DNA of 64,000 nucleotides from NCBI GenBank assembly GCA_902531765.1, contig CACAFC010000001.1, positions 1-64,000 on the forward strand, read 5' to 3'. Position 1 is the first letter of the stretch. Each line of letters begins with the position of its first letter. The notes under the pieces were generated by a model that saw nothing but the letters and a program-made list of their open reading frames with translations, did no database searches and had not been told where the DNA came from. This stretch comes from an uncultured Pelagibacteraceae bacterium. GTDB lineage: Bacteria > Pseudomonadota > Alphaproteobacteria > Pelagibacterales > Pelagibacteraceae. This document shows positions 32,942 through 42,301 of the stretch, in pieces. The translations under genes and the position numbers were made by a program.

Positions 32942-33451
32942 ATGAAATTACAAAATTTTATTAATTCGTACGAAAAAATATTAAAACTAATACTGTTTAT
33001 AATGATGGTGGCATTAGCAGTAACGGTTTTACTTGGAGTTACTTTTCGTTTTGCAGGCAGTGCTTTAGTTTGGTATGACGAAGTCGCTGCAGTCCAACTT
33101 GCATGGATAACATATTATGGATCAGCCTATGCTGCATTAAAAGGCTCACATATAAGTGTTCCAAGTATTTTTAAAGCTTTTCCACTAGCTCTTAGAAAAA
33201 TCTTCTTTGTAGTTTCCAAAATTGTTGTTTATGGTTTTTTAATATTATTGGCTTATTATGGATATTTAGTCTTAACTCTGATTACTGGAGAAACATTAGT
33301 TACATTGGAATGGGTTCCTCAAACATTTGTACAATCGGTTATTCCAATTGCAGCATGTCTATTTATTCTTTCTGAAACTTTAAGAATTCCAGAAGATTAT
33401 AGAAATTTAGTACTTCAAAATACAGGCGAAGAGCAAACAGGGGATATTTAA
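32942..33451 (+). CDS. TRAP transporter small permease (DctQ)
   Basis: A 169-residue inner-membrane protein with four predicted helices. VTFRFAGSALVWYDEVAAVQ near residue 36 and LAWITYYGSAYAALKGSHIS near 54 follow the DctQ pattern. It works with the following DctM. The stop and the dctM start share one base (TAATG). Confidence 0.9.
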   Translation: MKLQNFINSYEKILKLILFIMMVALAVTVLLGVTFRFAGSALVWYDEVAAVQLAWITYYGSAYAALKGSHISVPSIFKAFPLALRKIFFVVSKIVVYGFLILLAYYGYLVLTLITGETLVTLEWVPQTFVQSVIPIAACLFILSETLRIPEDYRNLVLQNTGEEQTGDI

Positions 33452-34734
33452 TGATAATTCTTACAATGTTTATGGTCTTGTTGCTTCTTTTGTCAATAAA
33501 CGTGCCTATAGCAATTGGACTTGCGGTGACAACTATTATTGCAATGGTAATGAAGACAGGTACTAGTTTTCTAATTGATACCGCTATTGTAATGTTTGAT
33601 GGATCCATGAAGTTCCCATTGATTGCAATACCACTATTTATTTTAGCAGGATCTATTATGAACAGCGCCGGCATTTCTAGAAGATTAATAGCTTTTGCTT
33701 CTGCTCTTGTTGGATTTATTAAAGGTGGTTTGAGCATGATCAATATTGCAACTTCCATGTTTTTTGCTGAAATTTCTGGATCAGCTGTAGCAGATGTAGC
33801 TGCATTAGGTTCTATTTTAATTCCAGCAATGAAGAAAAAAGGATATCCAGGAGCTTTTGCTGCTGCTGTCACTTCGTCCTCAGCATCTCTAGCAATTATT
33901 ATTCCACCATCGATACCAATGATTGTTTATGCAGTTATGTCACAAAGTTCAGTTGTTCAATTGTTTGTAGCTGGAATTGTTCCAGGAGTAATAGGTGGAT
34001 TTTTTTTGATGTTAGCTGCTTATATAACAGCAAGAAGGAAAAACTTCCCTGTAGAGGAAACATTTAATATTCCAAATGTTAAGAAGACTGCAAAAGATGC
34101 AGCATTAGCATTTCTTTTACCAGTAATAATTTTAGGAGGTATTTTTGGTGGAGTTGTAACTGCAACAGAAGGAGCTGGCTTGGCAGTTGTAGCTTCGCTA
34201 ATAATTGGTTTTATTTACAAGGAGATAGATTTTAAAAGATTATATGAATCAGCTTGCGAGGGAGCAATACAGACAGCATCCGTAATGTTATTAGTGGCAG
34301 CTTCAGTTTTATTAGGTGAATTTTTAACTATTGAACAAATTCCTCAGAAAGTTGCTGGGTCAATTATTGAATTTACAAATAATAAATATGCTGTTTTGGG
34401 AATATTGAATGTATTTCTATTAATAATTGGTTTCTTTCTGCATTCAGTAGCAGCAATTATTTTAACTGTGCCAATCGTTATGCCATTAGTTAATGCAGTA
34501 GGTATTGATCCGGTTCACTTTGGAATAATTGTAACTTTGAATTTAGCAATTGGACAACAAACACCTCCGGTAGCAAGTGTATTAGTTACAGCTTGCTCTG
34601 TCGCCAAAGCAGATATTTGGGATGTTACAAGATCTAATATATCTTTTATATGTGTGTTATTGATATTATTGCTTTTGGTAACATACGTCCCGGCTATACC
34701 GATGACATTAGTTGAATATTTTTATAGGAGCTAA
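33451..34734 (+). CDS. TRAP transporter large permease (DctM)
   Basis: A 427-residue polytopic protein of the DctM family. Typical segments are PLIAIPLFILAGSIMNSAGI near residue 55, EISGSAVADVAALGSILIPA near 110 and SLAIIIPPSIPMIVYAVMSQ near 150. FFLHSVAAIILTVPIVMP and IGQQTPPVASVLVTACSVAK occur in the C-terminal half. It forms the sodium-coupled transport path. AGGAG near its end is the ribosome site of the next gene, so all five genes from dctP to the CoA-transferase probably share a transcript. Confidence 0.93.
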   Translation: MIILTMFMVLLLLLSINVPIAIGLAVTTIIAMVMKTGTSFLIDTAIVMFDGSMKFPLIAIPLFILAGSIMNSAGISRRLIAFASALVGFIKGGLSMINIATSMFFAEISGSAVADVAALGSILIPAMKKKGYPGAFAAAVTSSSASLAIIIPPSIPMIVYAVMSQSSVVQLFVAGIVPGVIGGFFLMLAAYITARRKNFPVEETFNIPNVKKTAKDAALAFLLPVIILGGIFGGVVTATEGAGLAVVASLIIGFIYKEIDFKRLYESACEGAIQTASVMLLVAASVLLGEFLTIEQIPQKVAGSIIEFTNNKYAVLGILNVFLLIIGFFLHSVAAIILTVPIVMPLVNAVGIDPVHFGIIVTLNLAIGQQTPPVASVLVTACSVAKADIWDVTRSNISFICVLLILLLLVTYVPAIPMTLVEYFYRS

Positions 34735-34735
34735 A

Positions 34736-35518
34736 TTGAGTAATTTAATTAAACTAAATAAAATAAATAATCATTTATCAGAGGTAATTATTAATAGACC
34801 CGAAAAGTTAAATGCTATGACAAAACCTATGTGGATTAAATTGGGTAAGATTTTTAAAAAGATATCAAAAGAAAAAAATTTAAGATGTGTCATCATTCGA
34901 GGTGAAGGCGGTAAATCATTTTCACCTGGAAATGACATTGGTGAATTTAAAAAGGAAAGGTCCTCATCGAAACTAGCAAAATCTTATGGTAAATTTTTAC
35001 ATGGAACTTTAGGTGCAATTTTTAATTGTCCAATACCTACTATAGCAATGATTGAAGGAATTTGTGTAGGTGGTGGTTTAGAAATAGCTGCCTGCTGTGA
35101 CATTAGAATTTGTGGGAAAAGTTCTAGGTTTGGAATTCCAATTAAAAGACTTGGTTTAACTATGGCTGCAAAAGAACTAGAAGTACTTTTGAACGCAACT
35201 ACCTACTCAACAGCTATGGAAATTTTATTTGAGGGAAGGATTTTTAGTGCAGATGAAGCATTAGAAAAAAGATTAATTAATAGAGTTGTAAATGATGACG
35301 ATGTAAAAAAAGAAACATATAAATCAGCTGAATTGATATGCGAGGGAGCACCTAAAGTTACTAGATGGCATAAGCAATTTGCTAGAAATATTTTAAAAGA
35401 AGGTAAAGTGACTGAAAAAATAAATAACTTAGGTTATAAATGTTATGATACTAAGGATTTCAAAATTGGTTATCAATCATTCCTGAATAAAACTAAGCCA
35501 AAATTTAAAAATAAATAA
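34736..35518 (+). CDS. Enoyl-CoA hydratase/isomerase family protein
   Basis: I choose the TTG at 34736 over an upstream TTG at 34712, because AGGAG (34726-34730) lies 5 bases before it and the longer form would run into dctM. The product has 260 residues of crotonase fold: VIIRGEGGKSFSPGNDIGEF forms the first part of the oxyanion hole, and TIAMIEGICVGGGLEIAACC the second. The usual hydratase glutamates are not obvious, so it could be a hydratase, isomerase or hydrolase. It is followed after 7 bases by a CoA-transferase, so a CoA thioester substrate is likely. Confidence 0.87.
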   Translation: MSNLIKLNKINNHLSEVIINRPEKLNAMTKPMWIKLGKIFKKISKEKNLRCVIIRGEGGKSFSPGNDIGEFKKERSSSKLAKSYGKFLHGTLGAIFNCPIPTIAMIEGICVGGGLEIAACCDIRICGKSSRFGIPIKRLGLTMAAKELEVLLNATTYSTAMEILFEGRIFSADEALEKRLINRVVNDDDVKKETYKSAELICEGAPKVTRWHKQFARNILKEGKVTEKINNLGYKCYDTKDFKIGYQSFLNKTKPKFKNK

Positions 35519-35525
35519 ATATTAA

Positions 35526-36719
35526 ATGTCATCATCATTAAAAGGCGTTCGGGTTTTAGAGATGGCTCAAATAATGGCTGGGCCAACATGTGGACTTTTA
35601 TTAGCTGATCTTGGTGCAGAGGTTATAAAAATTGAAAAGACACTAGGAGGAGATGACACAAGAAATTTCCTTCCCCCTGATGTAAATGGTGTGTCAGCAG
35701 CTTATTTGATGATGAATAGAAACAAAAAAGGCATTGCCTTGAATTTAAAAGACAAGGAAGGAATTGAGATCTTTAAGACCATGGTTAAAAATTCTGATGT
35801 AGTTTTAGAAAATTTTAGAAAAGGAACATTGGAAAAATTAGGTATTGGTTATGATGTAATATCTAAAATTAATCCTAAAATTATTTTATGCGAAATTTCT
35901 GGGTATGGTAGAACGGGACCTTATGCGGATAAAGGTGGATTTGATCTAGTTGCTCAAGGAATGAGTGGTTTGATGAGTATAACTGGTGAGGATAAAAATA
36001 AACCTCCAATGAAAGTAGGAGCGCCACTTACAGATATCACTGCAGGATTACTTGCTGCAAGCGGTATTTTAGCTGCTTTAATTCATAGAGATAAAACTGG
36101 TGAAGGTCAAAAAGTTGATACATCTTTGTATGAAGCAGGAATAGTTCATACTTATTGGCAATCTGCAATTGCCGGTGCAACTGGTGTATCACCAGGTCCT
36201 CTTGGATCAGCTCATCCATTAACTGCACCTTATCAAGCGTTTAAAACAAAAGATAAATGGATAACTATTGGTGCATCAAATCAAAATACATGGCTTATGT
36301 TATTAAAGGCAATCAATCGTCTAGATCTTAATGAGGATGAAAAGTTTTCAACTAACTCAAGTAGAAAAGAAAATTTGAATGAACTTGTAGAAATACTCAA
36401 TAAAGAATTTATAAAAAAACCTTCTCAAGAATGGTTAAAAATATTTGATGAGAATGGTTTGCCATGTGGTCCTATAAATTCAATTACTGACATGTTTAAA
36501 GACCCTCAAACTATTGAGAGAGAGATGATTATTGAGGTAAATAACAAAAAAGCTGGAGCAAGCAAAGCTGTTGGAATGCCAATTAAATTTTCTAAAAGCA
36601 AAACTGAAAAATCTAAAGGTGCACCAGATTTAGGTGAGCATACAAGAGAAGTAATGAAAACTTTTGGTTATAAAGATGAAGATATAGATGAGTTTTATAA
36701 CAAAAAAATAATTCTTTAA
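35526..36719 (+). CDS. CaiB/BaiF family (class III) CoA-transferase
   Basis: A 397-residue CoA-transferase. The N-terminus GVRVLEMAQIMAGPTCGLLL and ADLGAEVIKIEK are classic, YLMMNRNKKGIALNLKDKEG and VLENFRKGTLEKLGIGYD follow, and the catalytic aspartate lies in QKVDTSLYEAG near residue 200. The family moves CoA between carboxylic acids such as formyl, oxalyl, succinyl, mesaconyl or carnitine derivatives. With the crotonase and the TRAP system it probably activates an imported acid. It converges with the FAD/Fe-S gene, with a 4-base overlap. Confidence 0.92.
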   Translation: MSSSLKGVRVLEMAQIMAGPTCGLLLADLGAEVIKIEKTLGGDDTRNFLPPDVNGVSAAYLMMNRNKKGIALNLKDKEGIEIFKTMVKNSDVVLENFRKGTLEKLGIGYDVISKINPKIILCEISGYGRTGPYADKGGFDLVAQGMSGLMSITGEDKNKPPMKVGAPLTDITAGLLAASGILAALIHRDKTGEGQKVDTSLYEAGIVHTYWQSAIAGATGVSPGPLGSAHPLTAPYQAFKTKDKWITIGASNQNTWLMLLKAINRLDLNEDEKFSTNSSRKENLNELVEILNKEFIKKPSQEWLKIFDENGLPCGPINSITDMFKDPQTIEREMIIEVNNKKAGASKAVGMPIKFSKSKTEKSKGAPDLGEHTREVMKTFGYKDEDIDEFYNKKIIL

Positions 36720-39619
36720 TTTACAGTCTCAAAAATTTTAAATAATAACTCTGAAACATGCTTACCTTTTTTTTTCGATAAATCTGATATTTGATGTCTG
36801 CAGCTTGTACCATTTGCAACAATGAAATCATTTTCATCACTACTATTAATCGCAGGTATTAAAGATAGATTAGCCATTTTTTTTGAAGTTTCATAAGTTT
36901 TACTGTCATATCCAAATGAACCCGCCATTCCACAGCAGCTAGAATCTATCATCTTATTATTAATATTTAATTCAGATAAAAGATTTTTAAGACCTTTCAT
37001 TCTATCCTGAGACTTTTGATGACAATGTCCATGAATTAAAACATTTTGATTAAAACTATTTGATTTAACATTTTTATCTTTTTTAATTTGTTCTAAAATA
37101 AACTCCTCTAGTAAATAAAATTTGTTTTTTATTTTATCTTTATTTTTTATGCCTTTTAGCGATTGATACTCATCACTAAAAGTAAGCAAACAAGATGGTT
37201 CAATACCTACCACAGGTAACTCAAAGTAGTTATTTTTTATAATGTAATCATTAAATCTGTTTAATTCTTCTGCAGCCCTATCTAGTTGACCGTACGATAT
37301 ATAAGTTCTTCCACAACAAAGTGGTCTATCAAGTTTATCACTACCAAAACTCGGGATTACCGCTTGATACCCAAATTTATTTAATACTTTAATTGTATAG
37401 ACCAAATTTTCATTCTCAAAATTTATATTAAAGGTATCTGCAAATAAAATAACTTTATTTTCTGAAATTTCTTGACTGTTATATATATCTTTCAAAACTT
37501 TTTGATTTTGGACTATCGGTAGACTTCTTTTAGTTGCAAAACCAAATTTTTCAATAATGTTTGAGATAATTGGAAAATTTTTAATTTTATTAATTATTGG
37601 ATTTACAATTTTATATAACCAGATCAGTCTAGGCATATCAGAGATAATCTTATCTTTAATTCTCATACTAAATTTTTTGTAATAATGAGAGAGAAATTCA
37701 CTTTTCATCTTAGCCATATCTACAGACATTGGACATTCTCTTTGGCAAGCTTTACAGCTCACACAAAGCTCCATTGTTTCATACATTTCTTTAGATGCAA
37801 ATGACCCTTCTGGTAATTGATTAGAAAGTGCAAGTCTTAATGTGTTTGCTCTTCCTCTAACTAAATCTTTCTCTTCTTTCGTTACTCTGTATGAAGGGCA
37901 CATCACTCCTGAATCTAATTTTCTGCATGCACCATTGTTATTACACATTTCAATAGCATCTGAAAATTGACCCCAATTAGACCAATCATAATGAGTGTTT
38001 ATATTCTCTGTTTGATAATCTGATTTATATCTCATCAACGATCTATCGTTTGATTTAAAAGGTCTTACGATTTTACCTGGATTTAATAAATTTTTGTTAT
38101 CAAAAGTATCCTTAATTTTTTCGAATGCATTTGTAATATTCTTTCCAAACATCATCTCATGAAACTCTGATCTAACTATCCCATCTCCGTGTTCACCGGA
38201 ATGAGAACCTTTGTAATCTTTAACCATTTCAAAAGCCTCTTCGGAAATAGATCTCATATTTTTAATGTCCTGATCAGACTTCATGTTCAAAACTGGTCTT
38301 ACGTGAAGTGTTCCAACTGATGCATGAGCGTAAAACATTCCACTTGTATTATATTTTTTGAATATTTCATTTAATCTCGCTGTGTATTCTGCTAAGTGAT
38401 CTAAAGAAACTGCACAATCTTCAATAAATGCAACTGGTTTTTTATCTCCCTTCATCGACATCAAGATATTTAATCCAGCTTTTCTGATCTCAAAAACTTC
38501 TTTTTGCTCTGATAAGTCTGTAAAAAAAGAAAATTGATTTTTCTTATTTTGATTAAGAACTAAATATTCAAGGTCTTTTATTTTTTTCTCATATATATTC
38601 TGATCTGTGTCAATAAATTCAACCATCAAAACTGCCTCTGGATTACCTTTTATATATTTCTTAATACCACCAGCATACATTGGAATTTCTTTTGCTAGAT
38701 TTAATAAATTTTGATCCATTAATTCGACACAAGTTGGTTTTAATTTAACAATTTCTTTTGTTAATTCCATAGCTTGATGAAAGTTATCAAAATAACAAAC
38801 ACCTAAAATTTTGTTTCTTGGTATCTCAGATAATTTTAATTTTATTTTATTAAAAAGTGATAATGTTCCTTCAGAACCAACTAATAGGTTTGATGAATTA
38901 AACCCATTTGGATCTATTAAATCAATGTTATATCCACCAACTCTTCTTTGAGTAGTCGGCCAATTTTCATCGATGTCCTTACTAACTTTTTGTCTTAAAT
39001 GTAAAAACTTATCAATAATCTTATAAAAACGATCTTGATTATTAGTCGTTGCTAGATAGTTTTTACTAATTTGATCGAAAGTATGTATTGAACCATCATC
39101 TAAAATTGCTTCTATAGCTAGTACATTGTGAACCATATTTCCATAATACAAAGATCTTGATCCACATGAATTATTGGCAGACATACCCCCAATTGTTGCT
39201 CTGCTACTTGTAGATACATCTACAGGAAACCATAGACCATGCGGTCTAAGAAATGAATTTAAATGATCCAATACAACGCCTGGCTGAACCCAGACATATT
39301 TTTCTTCTACATTGAGTTCTAATATTTTGTTTTGATGTTTTGAGTAATCGAGAACTACACTTTCACCTACAGTTTGACCACATTGAGAACTTCCTCCGCC
39401 TCTAGCTAGAAGAGGAATAGAATTTTTTTGAGAATATTCCATTAAGTTTAAAACATCATTTGTATCTTTTGGAAGAACTACACCAAGAGGTTTGATTTGA
39501 TAAACTGATGCATCTGTACTATATCGACCTCGAGAAAATTCATCAAATAAAGTCTTTCCGTCAACTTTATTACTAATTTCTTTTTCTATTTTTTGTATCT
39601 GATCTGCACTAAACCGCAT
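36716..39619 (-). CDS. FAD-binding and Fe-S oxidoreductase, fused D-2-hydroxyacid dehydrogenase type
   Basis: A 967-residue fusion. Residues 45-260 are a PCMH-type FAD domain (PLLARGGGSSQCGQTVG, SRATIGGMSANNSCGSRSLY). Residues 265-520 are an FAD-oxidase C-terminal domain (HASVGTLHVRPVLNMK, GEHGDGIVRSE). Around 570-640 are Fe-S cysteines (CNNNGACRK, CVSCKACQRECPMS). The end has two CCG-type segments (RPLCCGRTY and DSSCCGMAGSFGYD). This layout matches the YdiJ-like group of D-lactate or D-2-hydroxyglutarate dehydrogenases that pass electrons to quinone. The substrate is unknown; context suggests a hydroxy acid. An enolase-superfamily gene lies just upstream on the same strand. Confidence 0.9.
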   Translation of the reverse strand: MRFSADQIQKIEKEISNKVDGKTLFDEFSRGRYSTDASVYQIKPLGVVLPKDTNDVLNLMEYSQKNSIPLLARGGGSSQCGQTVGESVVLDYSKHQNKILELNVEEKYVWVQPGVVLDHLNSFLRPHGLWFPVDVSTSSRATIGGMSANNSCGSRSLYYGNMVHNVLAIEAILDDGSIHTFDQISKNYLATTNNQDRFYKIIDKFLHLRQKVSKDIDENWPTTQRRVGGYNIDLIDPNGFNSSNLLVGSEGTLSLFNKIKLKLSEIPRNKILGVCYFDNFHQAMELTKEIVKLKPTCVELMDQNLLNLAKEIPMYAGGIKKYIKGNPEAVLMVEFIDTDQNIYEKKIKDLEYLVLNQNKKNQFSFFTDLSEQKEVFEIRKAGLNILMSMKGDKKPVAFIEDCAVSLDHLAEYTARLNEIFKKYNTSGMFYAHASVGTLHVRPVLNMKSDQDIKNMRSISEEAFEMVKDYKGSHSGEHGDGIVRSEFHEMMFGKNITNAFEKIKDTFDNKNLLNPGKIVRPFKSNDRSLMRYKSDYQTENINTHYDWSNWGQFSDAIEMCNNNGACRKLDSGVMCPSYRVTKEEKDLVRGRANTLRLALSNQLPEGSFASKEMYETMELCVSCKACQRECPMSVDMAKMKSEFLSHYYKKFSMRIKDKIISDMPRLIWLYKIVNPIINKIKNFPIISNIIEKFGFATKRSLPIVQNQKVLKDIYNSQEISENKVILFADTFNINFENENLVYTIKVLNKFGYQAVIPSFGSDKLDRPLCCGRTYISYGQLDRAAEELNRFNDYIIKNNYFELPVVGIEPSCLLTFSDEYQSLKGIKNKDKIKNKFYLLEEFILEQIKKDKNVKSNSFNQNVLIHGHCHQKSQDRMKGLKNLLSELNINNKMIDSSCCGMAGSFGYDSKTYETSKKMANLSLIPAINSSDENDFIVANGTSCRHQISDLSKKKGKHVSELLFKIFETVN

Positions 39620-39636
39620 AAAACTTAATTAAAGGT

Positions 39637-40791
39637 TTATTTATTTTTGTAAACTAGTTTACCGAACTTTTTTAACGCGGTTTCTGAAATTTCTAATCCT
39701 AAACCAGGATTTTCATTTAGATGTATCCAACCATTACTCATTTTATGGGGATTTTCAAATAATTGAGCTTGAAGAGGATCTCTTTCATCATCAAATGACT
39801 CAACTATTCTTCCTGATGGTGATGATGCAACCAAAGGAGCATGTATATAACAATCATGATGTGGAGCTATATCTAAATGATTTAATTCACATAAAGCAGA
39901 TAGTTTTTTACCATTTGTAAAACCACCAAACATAGTGCAATCGAATTGTAAAATTTGTATAGCATTTTCCTCGACCATAGATCTGCAACCATAAATCGTA
40001 ATTTCACTTTCTCCTCCAGATAATGGAATTTTTGTTTGTTGGGATAAAAGTTTTAAATTTCTTTTGTCATCTTCCCATCTTACTGGTTCTTCTATCCAAG
40101 TTGGATTAAATCTTTCAAATTCTTTTACACCTTCAATAGCTGTTTTTAGGTCCCATGCTCTATTAACGTCTATCATTAGATCTTTATCGTCACCAATTTC
40201 TTGTCGAATTATCTCTAATCTTTTTGCGTCTTCTTCAATACTTAATCCACCCACTTTTACTTTAAAGCTTTGATGACCAATTTTAATTAATTTTTGTAAT
40301 TCTTTTCTAAGTTCTTTTTCATCTTTACCATCTCTGTAATAGGCACATGTTACATATACTGGAATTTTATTTCTGTAACCTCCAAACAACTTATATAATG
40401 GAATTTTAGAGGCTTTACCTATCAGGTCCCAGCAGGCAATATCCAAAGCTGCGGAAATTCTGATCAAAGCTTCTCTGCTCCAACCTTTTTCATTACTTTG
40501 ACGTGTATCAGTTAATTTAAAAATTTTTTCATATATTTTTTCTGGACAAAAAGGATCTCCCCCAATTATCAAATCTTGCAATCCATTAGAGAAAGGTTTG
40601 ATAATTGGTTTGATATCTGTATAACTTGTTGCAAGACCAAAACCAGAATTACCATCTTTTGTTTTAATTTTTATCAACAATTCATTTGCAGTTGGAACTA
40701 TAAAATGACTTACCCAGTGAGGATTAACTTCATCAGGATTATTTAAAACATAAACTTCTAAAGACTCAATTAAATTACTACTATTTGTCAT
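39637..40791 (-). CDS. Enolase superfamily enzyme (mandelate racemase/muconate lactonizing type)
   Basis: A 384-residue enzyme with an N-terminal capping domain and a modified TIM barrel. Catalytic groups are visible: the KVKVG lysines near residue 174, the metal ligands in DVNRAW, WIEEPV and GGESE, and HHD near residue 315 as the other-face base. Members remove a proton next to a carboxylate and then racemise, dehydrate or cycloisomerise. A sugar-acid or hydroxy-acid dehydratase is a fair guess, but the substrate is open. It leads a leftward pair with the FAD/Fe-S enzyme and is divergent from the aminotransferase. Confidence 0.9.
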   Translation of the reverse strand: MTNSSNLIESLEVYVLNNPDEVNPHWVSHFIVPTANELLIKIKTKDGNSGFGLATSYTDIKPIIKPFSNGLQDLIIGGDPFCPEKIYEKIFKLTDTRQSNEKGWSREALIRISAALDIACWDLIGKASKIPLYKLFGGYRNKIPVYVTCAYYRDGKDEKELRKELQKLIKIGHQSFKVKVGGLSIEEDAKRLEIIRQEIGDDKDLMIDVNRAWDLKTAIEGVKEFERFNPTWIEEPVRWEDDKRNLKLLSQQTKIPLSGGESEITIYGCRSMVEENAIQILQFDCTMFGGFTNGKKLSALCELNHLDIAPHHDCYIHAPLVASSPSGRIVESFDDERDPLQAQLFENPHKMSNGWIHLNENPGLGLEISETALKKFGKLVYKNK

Positions 40792-40815
40792 ACATTATAA
40801 GTTTGATTATATAAT
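40785..40815 (+). promoter_or_regulatory. Possible promoter of the glyoxylate aminotransferase
   Basis: TTGTCA (40785-40790) and TATAAT (40810-40815) are 19 bases apart, slightly longer than ideal. Transcription would start about 15 bases before the ATG. The -35 falls inside the divergent gene's first codons. Confidence 0.35.
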
Positions 40816-40836
40816 TTCTTTAGCATATACAGCAGA

Positions 40837-42009
40837 ATGGCAATTTCAAACAATATAAGACCGGGTCGACATTTTTTGCAGATACCAGGTCCAACTAACG
40901 TTCCTGATAGAGTTTTAAGAGCAATGGACTATCCAACAATAGACCATAGAGGTCCAGATTTTGCAGAACTTGGTTTAAGAGTTTTAGATAGAATAAAGTT
41001 AATTTTTAAAACTTCAGAGCCTGTAATAATATTTCCCGCTTCAGGTACAGGTGCTTGGGAAGCAGCAATAGTAAACACTTTAAGTGCTGGTGATAAAATT
41101 CTAATGTTCGAAACAGGACATTTTTCTACTCTCTGGTATGATATTGCAGAAAAATTTAAATTAGAAATTGATTTTGTAAAAGGTGACTGGAGAACAGGAG
41201 TTGACCCAAATATTGTTGAACAAAAATTAAAGGAGGATAAAGAAAAAAAAATTAAAGCTGTTTGTGCAGTTCATAATGAAACATCTACAGGAGTAACAAG
41301 TAGAATTGGAAAAATAAGAAAAGCAATGGATAACGCTGAACATCCTGCTTTATTATTTGTTGATACAATTTCTTCACTTGGTTCAATAGATTATAGACAT
41401 GAAGAGTGGAAAGTAGATGTTACAGTTGGTGGCTCTCAAAAAGGATTATTATTACCTCCAGGACTTTCTTTTAACGCAATAAGTTCAAAAGCTTTAAAAG
41501 CATATGAAAGTTCAGATCTACCAAAATCATATTGGGATTGGAAACCAATGTTAGAAAATAATAAAAAAGGGTATTTCCCTTATACACCAGCAACGAATTT
41601 ATTATATGGATTAGATGAAGCAATTAATATGTTAACTGATGAAGGTTTAGAAAACGTTTTTATAAGACACAAAAGATTTGCAGAAGCTACTAGAGTTGCT
41701 GTAAAAGCTTGGGGTTTGGAAATTCTTTGTAAAAATCCAGAAGAATACTCTGATTCATTAACAGCCGTTATGGTTCCAGATGGACATGATGCAGACTTTT
41801 TGAGAAAAATAATTTTAGATCATTACAACATGTCTTTAGGAACAGGATTAGCAAAGGTTGCAGGTAAAATTTTTAGAATTGGACACTTAGGAGACTTTAA
41901 CGAATTAATGTTAGCTGGAACTTTAGCTGGTGTTGAAATGGGATTAATGAAGTCAAAGATACCATATAAAAAAGGTGGAATACTTAAGGCACTTGATTAT
42001 CTTTGTTAA
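40837..42009 (+). CDS. Serine-glyoxylate or aspartate-glyoxylate type aminotransferase
   Basis: A 390-residue class V PLP aminotransferase. The start GRHFLQIPGPTNVPDRVLRA, the segment MDYPTIDHRGPDFAELGLR and FPASGTGAWEAAIVNTL are hallmarks of the glyoxylate aminotransferase group. The PLP lysine is in VGGSQKGLLLPPGLSFN near residue 201. Both serine-glyoxylate aminotransferase (serine cycle, photorespiratory-like routes) and BhcA of the beta-hydroxyaspartate cycle have this look; sequence alone does not decide. It could supply glycine from glyoxylate made by the neighbouring catabolic genes. Confidence 0.9.
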   Translation: MAISNNIRPGRHFLQIPGPTNVPDRVLRAMDYPTIDHRGPDFAELGLRVLDRIKLIFKTSEPVIIFPASGTGAWEAAIVNTLSAGDKILMFETGHFSTLWYDIAEKFKLEIDFVKGDWRTGVDPNIVEQKLKEDKEKKIKAVCAVHNETSTGVTSRIGKIRKAMDNAEHPALLFVDTISSLGSIDYRHEEWKVDVTVGGSQKGLLLPPGLSFNAISSKALKAYESSDLPKSYWDWKPMLENNKKGYFPYTPATNLLYGLDEAINMLTDEGLENVFIRHKRFAEATRVAVKAWGLEILCKNPEEYSDSLTAVMVPDGHDADFLRKIILDHYNMSLGTGLAKVAGKIFRIGHLGDFNELMLAGTLAGVEMGLMKSKIPYKKGGILKALDYLC

Positions 42010-42070
42010 CTTACAAAAGATTTTTCTAATAAAAATTATTTTTAAGCCATTTTTTCTATAGTAATAGAAC

Positions 42071-42098
42071 TTGACGTTATTTTTTCAAAAGATATAAA
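42071..42098 (+). promoter_or_regulatory. Promoter of the tRNA-Val/tRNA-Asp unit
   Basis: TTGACG (42071-42076) and TATAAA (42093-42098) are 16 bases apart. Predicted start is about 12 bases before tRNA-Val. Good fit to the sigma-70 consensus. Confidence 0.6.
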
Positions 42099-42116
42099 TC
42101 AGTCTATTTTGGTTAT

Positions 42117-42192
42117 GGGCGGTTAGCTCAGTTGGTAGAGCATCTCGTTTACACCGAGGGGGTCAAAGGTTCGAGTCCTTTACTGCCCACCA
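42117..42192 (+). tRNA. tRNA-Val (anticodon UAC)
   Basis: Acceptor GGGCGGT pairs with ACTGCCC (one G-U), then A and encoded CCA. D arm GCTC/GAGC, anticodon stem TCTCG/CGAGG (last pair T-G) with loop TTTACAC (anticodon TAC), and T arm AAAGG TTCGAGT CCTTT are all in place. It is followed after 14 bases by tRNA-Asp. Confidence 0.96.
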
Positions 42193-42206
42193 AAAGAATC
42201 AAAAGT

Positions 42207-42283
42207 GGGGGTGTAGCTCAGTTGGTTAGAGCGATCGCCTGTCACGCGATAGGTCGAGGGTTCGAGTCCCTTCACTCCCGCCA
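42207..42283 (+). tRNA. tRNA-Asp (anticodon GUC)
   Basis: Acceptor GGGGGTG pairs with CACTCCC (one G-U), with discriminator G and encoded CCA. The anticodon stem ATCGC/GCGAT has loop CTGTCAC (anticodon GTC), and the T arm is GAGGG TTCGAGT CCCTT. G as discriminator and GTC identify aspartate. Confidence 0.97.
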
Positions 42284-42301
42284 CTTTGCATGTTTACCAA
42301 C

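Noticed and set aside
33363-33872. Minus-strand 169-residue ORF
   Set aside because: It is antisense to dctQ and dctM with alanine/isoleucine-rich shadow composition; no motif.
34712-34735. Longer start for the enoyl-CoA hydratase family gene
   Set aside because: The TTG at 34736 has an AGGAG at the right distance, and the longer form would extend into dctM with residues that do not fit the fold.
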